A stretch of 30,029 bases of DNA from the NCBI GenBank assembly GCA_052148155.1, contig JBKQIY010000140.1:1-30029 (forward strand). The letters run 5' to 3'. Both the position numbers and the translations under genes were made by a program. How positions within the stretch are numbered: the stretch's first letter is position 1; every line of letters begins with the position of its first letter. This stretch comes from JBBQER01 sp052148155. GTDB taxonomy: Bacteria > Actinomycetota > Acidimicrobiia > IMCC26256 > PALSA-610. This document shows, piece by piece, positions 23,705 to 30,029 of this stretch. Below the pieces are notes generated by a model. It did not search any database, had not been told where the DNA came from, and saw only the letters and a list, made by a program, of their open reading frames with translations.

Positions 23705-24196
23705 GTGGCGAACGTGGCGGAACATCTTTCGATCGGGGAGGTCGCCGATCGAACCGGCGTCTCGGTCTCGGCGTTGCGCTTCTACGAAGCCGAGGGAATG
23801 GTCACCTCCGCCCGGTCGCCGGGCGGGCAGCGCCGCTTTCCTCGCGACGCACTGCGGCGGGTCGCGTTCATCCGGGTCGCCCAGCGAGTCGGCCTCACCC
23901 TCGACGACATTCGCGCCGCGCTCGCGACACTCCCGGAACAGCGGACGCCGACTGCCGCCGACTGGGCTCGACTCTCGCGCGCGTGGAAGTCGAACCTCGA
24001 CGAGAGGATTCGGCTGCTCGAACGCGTACGTGACGACCTCTCGTCGTGCATTGGTTGCGGATGCTTGTCGTTGCAGGCTTGTCGGTTGTACAACCCGGAC
24101 GACCGCGCTCGCGTACTCGGGCAAGGTCCGCGCTACCTGCTCGGCAACTCGTCACACGACGTCGTTCCCGCGCTGGCGCGGCGATCCAGTCGCTGA
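23705..24196 (+). CDS. soxR: Redox-sensitive transcriptional activator SoxR
   Basis: SoxR is a MerR-family dimer whose [2Fe-2S] cluster, when oxidised by redox-cycling compounds, activates promoters with 19-bp spacers. The 163-residue product has the MerR HTH (LSIGEVADRTGVSVSALRFYEAEGM, given here from residue 8 onward), GGQRRFPRDALRRVAFIRVAQRVG, a dimerisation helix, and the cluster motif CIGCGCLSLQAC with Cys115, 118, 120 and 126, which defines SoxR among MerR proteins. The start is GTG 23705; the frame is open upstream to a TTG that overlaps the -10 box. Neither soxS nor an rsx reducer is present in the window. As in other actinobacteria, SoxR probably acts directly on its targets. Confidence 0.96.
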   Translation: MANVAEHLSIGEVADRTGVSVSALRFYEAEGMVTSARSPGGQRRFPRDALRRVAFIRVAQRVGLTLDDIRAALATLPEQRTPTAADWARLSRAWKSNLDERIRLLERVRDDLSSCIGCGCLSLQACRLYNPDDRARVLGQGPRYLLGNSSHDVVPALARRSSR

Positions 24197-24239
24197 TTCG
24201 GGACGACGACACGCGGCTGCGGACGACGACTTCGGCGAT

Positions 24240-25658
24240 CTACTCGTGGGGCATATCGCGTACGGCGTTCTCGCACACCGTCCCCGCGAAGAACTCGGGG
24301 TTCATTCCTGCGTGGAGTCTCGCCGGGTTGACGAACATGAGCTCGCGGAACTCCTGCTCCCCGATGAGGCCGTCTTCGACGAGGCCGTATGCCTCTTCGA
24401 CCGGTTCGGTCATGTCGCGCACGTCCCAATGCGAGATGTCCGAACCGAAGATCGGACGAAGCCGCGCGCGGGCCGGATTTACGTGTTCGGCGAACGCCCA
24501 TGCGACGAGGCGGTCGTCGGCCTCGCAACCGAAGTAGAAGTTCGGCACGAAACGGTCGCAGATATCCGCAACTGACTCAAGCGCGACCGAGGCGAACTCG
24601 TCCAGCTGCTCCGGACGCGCGCCGGGCCGTGTGAAGTAGGCGCGCAGCTCGGTGAGGCCGGCACGGACCTGGTGGTCTCCGTATCGTTCGAACAGCGCGA
24701 GCAGCGCATCGACATCGAGAAGATCGGGATCGAGTGAGCGAATCGACCGCGCGTTGCGCCTCTCCCAGTGCCCCACAAGGTCACCGAGCAGGCTGCATGC
24801 CCAAGCGACCCCACCTTCGAGGAAGCCGAACCGCAGAGTGGGAAAGCGACGCGTCACGCCGGAAAGGAACAACGACTTGCACAGTGATTCATGACTCGCG
24901 GCAAGCCCGCCGACGTGGTTGTACACGTAGTTCGTCGCGGACCTCGTCACGCGGTGCCCTTGCAGCGAGCTGTGGAATACGGGCGCTATCCCGAGCTCAA
25001 CGCATTTGGCCCAGACCGGGTCGTAGTCGAACGCGCTGTCGACCCCGAACGTGTCCAGCCGATACGCGCCGCCTTCGCCGACAGCGCGGCGGGCATGACC
25101 TGCGAACACGGCCGTCTTGAAACCCAGCTCCCGCACCGCGTAATCGAGCTCGTCGCTCGCGAGCTTCGGCTCGAGCATCGGGATCAATGCACCGACGGTC
25201 GTGCGATCGCGATACGACGCGAAGAGGTTGGCGAGCGCCCGGTTCGCAGCGCGACAGCGCAAACCGATGGAGTCGTCGTCGGCGATCTCGAGGTAGGCCA
25301 GCGTCATCGAGGGATACAGAATCGTGAAGTCGATACCGATCTCGTCGAGCCGTTCGTAGAGCAAAGCCGGCAGATGCGCGGTCGCGCGATCGAGGGTGTT
25401 CTCCGTCGCCCATCCCCACCACGACGGCATCGCGTTCCAGCTCGACGGGCCGGCGCCGCGGTGACCGGCGAGCACGGTCGACGTGTCGGTGAGGCCGGTG
25501 TCGCGCGCGTAGCGGTCGCGGATCTCTCGTCCGCCCATCTCTTCGAGATATGTCAGCATCTCCTCGTTCAGCAGCGGTGCCAATTCGACGAAGTGGCCGT
25601 CGGCATCGATGATCGGATGCGAGACGGCGGCTCGTATCTGCGCCGATCTTGTGGTCAT
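24240..25658 (-). CDS. Amidohydrolase family protein (TIM-barrel metal-dependent hydrolase)
   Basis: The 472-residue product belongs to the amidohydrolase-2 group, which includes hydrolases and decarboxylases of cyclic or aromatic acids. Visible parts are HPIIDADGHFVEL near the N-terminus (a D-x-D-G-H variant of the first metal motif, residues 18-22), IDFTILYPS, HSSLQGH with a metal or catalytic His, RFGFLEGGVAWACSLL, and FGSDISHWD carrying the late Asp. Substrate is unknown. ATG 25658 is chosen because it overlaps the stop of the upstream lyase gene (ATGA), giving translational coupling; an in-frame GTG/ATG eight codons earlier is less likely. It converges on soxR with a 43-base gap. Confidence 0.9.
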   Translation of the reverse strand: MTTRSAQIRAAVSHPIIDADGHFVELAPLLNEEMLTYLEEMGGREIRDRYARDTGLTDTSTVLAGHRGAGPSSWNAMPSWWGWATENTLDRATAHLPALLYERLDEIGIDFTILYPSMTLAYLEIADDDSIGLRCRAANRALANLFASYRDRTTVGALIPMLEPKLASDELDYAVRELGFKTAVFAGHARRAVGEGGAYRLDTFGVDSAFDYDPVWAKCVELGIAPVFHSSLQGHRVTRSATNYVYNHVGGLAASHESLCKSLFLSGVTRRFPTLRFGFLEGGVAWACSLLGDLVGHWERRNARSIRSLDPDLLDVDALLALFERYGDHQVRAGLTELRAYFTRPGARPEQLDEFASVALESVADICDRFVPNFYFGCEADDRLVAWAFAEHVNPARARLRPIFGSDISHWDVRDMTEPVEEAYGLVEDGLIGEQEFRELMFVNPARLHAGMNPEFFAGTVCENAVRDMPHE

Positions 25659-26587
25659 ACGACGCCCAGCTCCCGCGCCCATGTGAGCAGCCGGCGCGCG
25701 GTCGCGACGTGGGCGATGTGGATCTCGTGTCCTTCGCCCTGGTTGGCGTCGCCGTAGATCACCTGCTCATCGTTGCGCTCCGCGTCGCGTGCGAGGCGGT
25801 CGAGATCCTGCCAGTAGGACACCTCGGCGGCAGTCGGCGTGAACGCAGCGTTGACGATGTCGATGTGTTCGCGGTTGCCGAGCATCATCCCGAAGTAGCC
25901 GATGTCGCGCAGTTCGGTCAGCCATGACCGCAATCCGTCAACGTCGTCGTTGGCTCCGCCCCACATACCGCTGATGGGATAGCGAACACCCGCGGCGCGG
26001 GCATCGATGAGTACCTTCTGTCGTATGAACAACGTCTCGGTCCCGGTGCGTGTCCACCGAAAGCCGATATCGCCGACGATGTCGCCGAAACGCGACACGG
26101 CGCCGCCCATGTACGCGACGCGGGGGGACGCCATCGCGACGTCGTATGCGTTGCGGATCGCGCTCGCGTTCTCGAGGATCGGATACAGCATCGTTCGGCC
26201 GACCGGCAGTCCGAGCTCGGTTTCGACGCATCCGAGGATGGCGTCGGCGGCGTACACGTCGGCCGGTCCAGTGATCTTCGGCAGGAGGATCCCGCCAAGA
26301 TTGGGTCCCATCACGGCCTGCAGGTCGCGCAGAATCATCCCCGACGCGACAGGCTGAACTCGCACAAAGTAGATGGGGTCGCCCGCACCCGTCGGCGCGT
26401 CAGAGAGGAACTCGCGGACGAGCCCCCGTGCCCGTACCCGTACCGATTCAGGGCAAGGTGTACGCGGCTCCTCGAGGTCGAGGAACAGCGCGTCCGCGCC
26501 CGACTTCGCGTTTTCCGCGATGCGGGCCTCCTGATCGCCTGGTGTAAAAAGCAGCGACCGCAGCGGTCTGGCATCCAACTTGCCCAT
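25655..26587 (-). CDS. CoA ester lyase of the HpcH/HpaI aldolase/citrate lyase family (CitE-like)
   Basis: The 310-residue product has the CitE-like TIM barrel: LRSLLFTPGDQEARI (CoA-binding start), GADALFLDLEEP, VRVQPV, GGILLPKITGP, LYPILENASAIRNAYDVA (Glu of the substrate/metal site) and GGAVSRFGDIVGDIGF, a variant of the usual GxEDFxxDLG. Members cleave or hydrolyse malyl-, citramalyl- or similar CoA thioesters with Mg2+. The variant motif leaves the exact substrate open. ATG 26587 has GAGGA upstream. It is translationally coupled to the amidohydrolase, so the two probably serve one catabolic route. Confidence 0.88.
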   Translation of the reverse strand: MGKLDARPLRSLLFTPGDQEARIAENAKSGADALFLDLEEPRTPCPESVRVRARGLVREFLSDAPTGAGDPIYFVRVQPVASGMILRDLQAVMGPNLGGILLPKITGPADVYAADAILGCVETELGLPVGRTMLYPILENASAIRNAYDVAMASPRVAYMGGAVSRFGDIVGDIGFRWTRTGTETLFIRQKVLIDARAAGVRYPISGMWGGANDDVDGLRSWLTELRDIGYFGMMLGNREHIDIVNAAFTPTAAEVSYWQDLDRLARDAERNDEQVIYGDANQGEGHEIHIAHVATARRLLTWARELGVV

Positions 26588-26654
26588 GGCGTCCTCGCGA
26601 CGTCGGAATCAGCTCGGATCCTACGTTGCGGTCGGCCCGAACCTCTCGTCGACG

Positions 26655-26691
26655 AACGGTGCAGGGCCCGAATGTCGGTCCCTGCACCGTT
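26655..26691. terminator. Hairpin with 12-bp perfect stem, probable terminator of the gene at 26722
   Basis: AACGGTGCAGGG (26655-26666) and CCCTGCACCGTT (26680-26691) are perfectly complementary, with a 13-base loop that can itself pair CCGA with TCGG. It lies 30 bases downstream of the minus-strand stop at 26722. There is no U-tract, as is common for GC-rich actinobacterial terminators. Confidence 0.6.
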
Positions 26692-26721
26692 GGCGCGATT
26701 CCCTGCCGTGAGACATTCCCG

Positions 26722-27138
26722 CTAGTTCGACACCGCGATGTCGGTTGCCTGAATGGTTGCAACGTCTTGCGCCAGGCTGGTGACGTCGCACGTGAACGTG
26801 GTCGCGGTCGAACCGTCGTAGACGCCTGTCCCGCAGTCGACGGTCGGGCCGGGTACACCCGCGACCGTGAACCCGACGAAACCGTGCTCGGTGGGAACTC
26901 CTTGGGTCAGGTCACCCAACGCGACGAACGTGACAGTGTCGACCGTCACGCCATCGGAGTGCAGCGTGTAATGCATGCTCGTGACCTGGGCGCCCGACAC
27001 GTTCTGGGTGCCGTAACCGAGTTGGTTGCCAGCGTGGGCGTCGAAAGTGTTGGCGGCCGTGAATGCCGAACCGACAGCCACGGAGATGATGGCCAAGAGT
27101 GCTATCGCGAAAATATTGGTCTTATGCCGACGGAACAT
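26722..27138 (-). CDS. Exported protein of unknown function with an N-terminal membrane anchor
   Basis: The 138-residue product has a basic start (MFRRHK), one hydrophobic segment (about residues 8-28, ending near SAFTAANTF), and a beta-rich mature part with GYGTQNVSGAQV, VDTVTFVALGDL and TVDCGTGVYDGSTATTFTCDVT, where two cysteines may form a disulfide. The pattern recalls secreted, SipW-dependent or pilin-like surface proteins, but I cannot assign a family. The ATG at 27138 is chosen because AAGGAG lies eight bases upstream and the signal-like segment starts here; the frame extends 40 codons further upstream without such support. A probable terminator follows. Confidence 0.68.
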   Translation of the reverse strand: MFRRHKTNIFAIALLAIISVAVGSAFTAANTFDAHAGNQLGYGTQNVSGAQVTSMHYTLHSDGVTVDTVTFVALGDLTQGVPTEHGFVGFTVAGVPGPTVDCGTGVYDGSTATTFTCDVTSLAQDVATIQATDIAVSN

Positions 27139-27401
27139 GGTCAGGGCTCCTTGCCCTCGAACCCCAGCCCCGCCCATTGCGATTCGGGTGCATCGGACGC
27201 GCAGATATCGTTCTTGAGCCGTCACGGACTCTGACGTACGTTCGGTGACAAGGGTCACTGGGCCGTCGCAGTCCCGCGATCTCGCCGATCAAGTCGTGCC
27301 GTATACCGCAACCCGCCAAGTTATGGACCAGCAGTCCAAGGGCGGTCACCGGACGCGCCCGGGATACAGACTCTCGGACCCGGACCTAAGCTACTCGGCC
27401 G

Positions 27402-28046
27402 ATGAGAGCAAGCCTGGCCATCGTTCTCTGCGCGTTCGTCGCAGCCGGGTGTGGTGCCAGCTCGAAGCACGCGACGTCGTCGACGTCGGTGACCACGACT
27501 GTCTCAGCGTCGAACTCATCGACCTCAACCTCGTCAGCGACGTCGTCGACGTCGTTCCCAACCTCTGCGTCCAACGGTGGGACTCCCACGACGGCCAGCT
27601 CGACACCGACCGTGCCCACCTGTGCGGCGTCGCAACTCCGACTCACGTCCTACAGCAACTCCGGCGCGGGCCACATCATCGACATCTTGGTCTTCACGAA
27701 CACCTCGAACACCACTTGTTTCGAACAGGGCTATCCGGGCGTCGCCGGCCTCAACGCGCAGGGCACACAAGTCGTCCAAGCCCAGCGCACAACCCACGGC
27801 TACGTCCGCGCGGTGCCGGGTCAGGCCATCCCGATCGTGACCCTCTCACCCGGACACACAGCGTCGGCCACCGTCGAAGGTGACGATGTGCCCAGGGGTA
27901 CCGAAACCTCATGCCCCACGTACCCGTCGCTCCTTGTCACGCCGCCCAACACGACAACGTCCATCGTCGTGCGGGTCGGGATGGCGGGTTGTGTGCCAGT
28001 TCAGGTTCATCCCGTCGTGCCCGGGAACACCGGCATGCTCGCCTGA
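27402..28046 (+). CDS. DUF4232 domain lipoprotein
   Basis: The 214-residue product starts with a lipoprotein signal peptide, MRASLAIVLCAFVAAGCGAS, with the lipobox cysteine at residue 17. A Ser/Thr-rich low-complexity linker (about 20-70) follows, encoded by a TCG/ACG-rich stretch, then a DUF4232 domain (about 72-210) with CAASQLRLTSYSNSGAG, ILVFTNTSNTTCFEQGYPGVAGL and CPTYPSLLVTPPN. DUF4232 is a common extracytoplasmic domain of actinobacteria with no known activity. A TAAGCT at 27387-27392 may be its -10 box, giving a very short or absent leader. It is divergent from the exported protein gene. Confidence 0.86.
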   Translation: MRASLAIVLCAFVAAGCGASSKHATSSTSVTTTVSASNSSTSTSSATSSTSFPTSASNGGTPTTASSTPTVPTCAASQLRLTSYSNSGAGHIIDILVFTNTSNTTCFEQGYPGVAGLNAQGTQVVQAQRTTHGYVRAVPGQAIPIVTLSPGHTASATVEGDDVPRGTETSCPTYPSLLVTPPNTTTSIVVRVGMAGCVPVQVHPVVPGNTGMLA

Positions 28047-28372
28047 TCGCGTCGCGAGATCACTCGAACCGGCCCGCGTCGCCAGGCCAACACCTTGGGT
28101 GTACACGACGAGCGCGACCAGTGTCGGGCGCCGACCGGCGGCTCGTTGCCAGCACGGAGATACTCCAGCGGCGTCGGTGCGGGCGTTGTCCCGGGCACCG
28201 AACAGGACCGACGCCGGCTCCGAGACTCAACCTGCACACGCAACGGACCGCCGCGGTCATCGTCGGCGCCGCGCACGACCACCGCCGGCCGTCCGACCGA
28301 CAGCGCGCACAGACGCGTAGGCTCCCCTTGCGCAAGAGCTTTCGAGAGCTCGACGACCTTCGACAGCGTCAA
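28047..28372 (-). pseudogene. Possible decayed OsmC-like gene
   Basis: On the minus strand, one frame reads SVGRPAVVVRGADDDRGGP and then APTPLEYLRAGN, resembling the TPLEYLLAG signature of OsmC-like peroxiredoxin-type proteins. The continuation that looks like the OsmC helix (LVALVVYTQGVGLA) lies in a different frame. No start codon with a binding site and no full-length frame joins them. If real, this is a frameshifted remnant; the similarity is short and could be chance. Confidence 0.25.
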
Positions 28373-28439
28373 CGTCGCAGAGCCCCGGTACCCCCATCAG
28401 CGATGCGCTACCCCCCGCGACTCATATCCGACGCGTCCT

Positions 28440-28445
28440 TAGGAT
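28440..28445 (+). promoter_or_regulatory. Candidate -10 box (TAGGAT) of the 30-codon ORF
   Basis: TAGGAT fits the actinobacterial -10 consensus and lies eight bases before the ATG at 28454, which would give a leaderless transcript. No clear -35 is seen. Confidence 0.35.
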
Positions 28446-28453
28446 GGTCGCGC

Positions 28454-28546
28454 ATGACTTCGATTGGGCCCGCCGCGTCCGAGTCGATCGAGCAGACCGA
28501 GTTCGTCGCCTCTTCGGATTTCGTGACCTTCTCATGCGGTCAGTGA
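28454..28546 (+). CDS. Small ORF, 30 residues, unknown
   Basis: The peptide starts MTSIGPAASESIEQTEF and ends VASSDFVTFSCGQ. Its acidic, Ser-rich first half and Phe/Thr/Ser/Cys/Gly end recall a leader-plus-core precursor, but no maturase is visible in the window. A -10-like TAGGAT just upstream is the only expression signal; there is no Shine-Dalgarno sequence. It could be a real leaderless small protein or a chance ORF. It lies 74 bases before the large membrane protein gene on the same strand. Confidence 0.3.
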   Translation: MTSIGPAASESIEQTEFVASSDFVTFSCGQ

Positions 28547-28620
28547 TGCGAGCACTCCCTCGCCGTTCTTGGCTTGTGACGCGCGCTCGACACCAGCCGG
28601 TTCGAAAGTAACGCCGGTCC

Positions 28621-30029
28621 ATGGCGGGGGAGACGGAACCCGAGGTGGCGGCCACACGGCGCTCGCGTCGTCGCTCCGAGCGGCCGTGGTTCGATGTCTC
28701 GATCGCGGGTGCGGTCATCGTGTTGCTGTCGAGCCCGGCGTTGTTCACGAATCGCGTGTTCGCGGTCGACACCACGAATGCGTTGTGGCTGGGATCCATC
28801 ATGAGGCAGTCGCTGTCTCACGGCGTACCGCCGAGCCTGTTCATCAACACCGGACACGCGCCGCTCAGCGGAGTGTTCAATCCGCTGTTCGCGTTCTACG
28901 GCGGTTCCCTCTTTGCCGTTTTCGGCGCGCTGATCGCGATCTTCGGCATCAGTGCCGCCTACATCGTGTTGGTCGTCCTGTCGTTCGCAGCGGCGTACGG
29001 CGGATCGTTGTGGATCTCTCGGCAGTCCGGTCTGCGCGGCCTTTTGGCTCACGTTCCCGCGTTCGCGGTGGTCTCGTCGGCGTACTACCTCACGAATCTG
29101 TACGGCCGCGGCGACATCCCGGAGTTCGTGGCGCTCTCGGCGATTCCGTTGTTGATCGCCGCCGCCGTCCACGAGGTGCGCGCGCCGCGATCGACCGCGA
29201 TGCCGACGGTCCTGCTCGTCGTGTCAGCGTTCTTCTTTACCGGAAGTCACAACCTGACCCTGCTCTGGGGGACGCTGATCGGCGCCGCGTCGCTGGCCGT
29301 GTTGGCCGCGTTCGTACGTCCGCGAGGACTTTCGTTGCGGCGTTTGAGCGTCGTCGCCGGAATCGTCGCGCTCGCGACCATGGTGAACGGGTGGTTCCTC
29401 CTGCCCGACCTGGCGTTTGGCAAGACGACAAAAGGCGGAGCGGGTATTCCGACCATTCTGTACGCGTATTTCGACCGTTTCAGCGTGCTGTTCTATCCGG
29501 GCCGGGCGGTTCCGCCGCTGGAGACCGGGTCTCCCGCGTTGTACGTGCAGGCGCCGATCTATTTCTTGGTGTGGTCGTTGGTGTGCGGCACTTGGATCTG
29601 GAGAAGCCGCCGGATGCCGGTCCTACGGAGAATTTGGACCGCCATCGTCTTGTTGCTCGTCGGCGTGTTCCTGCTCATCATGATCACGCCGTTCTGGAGT
29701 TGGGCTCCGACCACGCTACGTTCGATCCAGTTCCCTTACCGGCTCAACGGGTATGTCTTGCTCCTCGTTGCCGGGCTTGTGCTCGTGAGTCTGCTCGCGG
29801 TGCAGGGCGAGCTCGTGCGGCGCCACCGAACGCGGTTGGCCGCGCCGCTGCTCGTCGCGTTGGTGCCCGTGATCGCGGCCAGTGCCGGTCTGGCCGTATG
29901 GCAGATCTGGGTGCCGAAGTCGTGCCCCGTCTATTGCGTCGCGAACCGCTCGGCCGGTCCAGCGCCGCCCCACGTGGAACCGTATACGTGGTACGCCGGC
30001 CCCTTTTACGCCGACGCAACCGCGCCCGT
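28621..30029 (+). CDS. Polytopic membrane protein, PTPS-related/GT-C-like (truncated by window end)
   Basis: An open frame starts at ATG 28621 and runs past the window edge, giving at least 469 codons. After a basic, Arg-rich cytoplasmic tail come about ten hydrophobic segments, the first at about residues 27-45 (DVSIAGAVIVLLSSPALF). Motifs include PLSGVFNPLFAFYGG, SAYYLTNLYGRGDIPEFVAL and LRSIQFPYRLNGYVLLL, which resemble large bacterial membrane proteins annotated as 6-pyruvoyl-tetrahydropterin-synthase-related, probably GT-C-fold glycosyltransferases or lipid-linked sugar handlers. Those families are long (600-900 residues), so the missing part may hold an extracytoplasmic domain. Substrate is unknown. 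Codon use is typical of the window. Confidence 0.75.
   Translation, partial: MAGETEPEVAATRRSRRRSERPWFDVSIAGAVIVLLSSPALFTNRVFAVDTTNALWLGSIMRQSLSHGVPPSLFINTGHAPLSGVFNPLFAFYGGSLFAVFGALIAIFGISAAYIVLVVLSFAAAYGGSLWISRQSGLRGLLAHVPAFAVVSSAYYLTNLYGRGDIPEFVALSAIPLLIAAAVHEVRAPRSTAMPTVLLVVSAFFFTGSHNLTLLWGTLIGAASLAVLAAFVRPRGLSLRRLSVVAGIVALATMVNGWFLLPDLAFGKTTKGGAGIPTILYAYFDRFSVLFYPGRAVPPLETGSPALYVQAPIYFLVWSLVCGTWIWRSRRMPVLRRIWTAIVLLLVGVFLLIMITPFWSWAPTTLRSIQFPYRLNGYVLLLVAGLVLVSLLAVQGELVRRHRTRLAAPLLVALVPVIAASAGLAVWQIWVPKSCPVYCVANRSAGPAPPHVEPYTWYAGPFYADATAP

Noticed and set aside
28540..29172. Minus-strand frame opposite the last membrane protein
   Set aside because: Its product is Arg/Gln/Glu-rich without motifs, while the plus-strand frame encodes regular TM helices.

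Overview
The window is about 30 kb of GC-rich chromosomal DNA from an actinobacterium, most likely an uncultured, Acidimicrobiia-like member of Actinomycetota. The evidence is the rpsF-ssb-rpsR-rplI-dnaB order, a NucS/EndoMS mismatch endonuclease, DnaA boxes of the TTGTCCACA type, frequent GTG starts, and several genes whose -10 box lies only 5-8 nt before the start codon (likely leaderless mRNAs). The class-level placement is inference. I saw no tRNA, rRNA, CRISPR array, insertion sequence or integrase.

Layout. 1-507: no recognisable gene. 508-1912: panB and a DUF192 membrane-anchored protein. 1913-3870: replication/ribosomal operon rpsF-ssb-rpsR-rplI, in which S18 has a long acidic tail. 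3871-4177: a cluster of DnaA boxes in front of dnaB (4178-5587). 5596-7947 (minus): nucS, purU and a nucleoside phosphorylase. 8012-8978: an exported protein and a small membrane protein. 8985-10430 (minus): an amidase. 10490-13341: an SCO6745-like gene, then a fused DUF371-RsmI gene, whose stop codon overlaps the start of a KamB/NpmA-like 16S rRNA methyltransferase. 13317-15394 (minus): an MprAB-like two-component system, preceded by a small membrane protein and a small basic ORF. 16053-16124: a long imperfect hairpin. 16184-18322: an ArnT/YkcB-type membrane glycosyltransferase. 18316-22378: a TetR regulator between two DHA2-type MFS exporters with a shared palindromic operator. 22388-24196: an unknown 420-residue protein divergent from soxR, with a near-canonical SoxR box inside a 19-bp-spacer promoter. 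24240-26587 (minus): a CitE-like lyase translationally coupled to an amidohydrolase. 26722-28046: an exported protein and a DUF4232 lipoprotein. 28047-28620: a possible decayed gene and a 30-codon ORF. 28621-end: a polytopic membrane protein cut by the window edge.

Two systems deserve most attention. First, the pair at 11393-13341 combines an RsmI-type enzyme (expected target C1402 of 16S rRNA), carrying an N-terminal domain of unknown function best known from archaea, with a predicted A1408 methyltransferase of the aminoglycoside-resistance type. Both targets lie in helix 44 of the decoding centre. Second, the SoxR module at 22388-24196 has a promoter whose architecture can be read directly from the sequence and which drives a gene of unknown function; next to it is a TetR/double-exporter module. 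Together these suggest a neighbourhood concerned with tolerance of antibiotics or redox-active compounds. That is an inference from gene content only.
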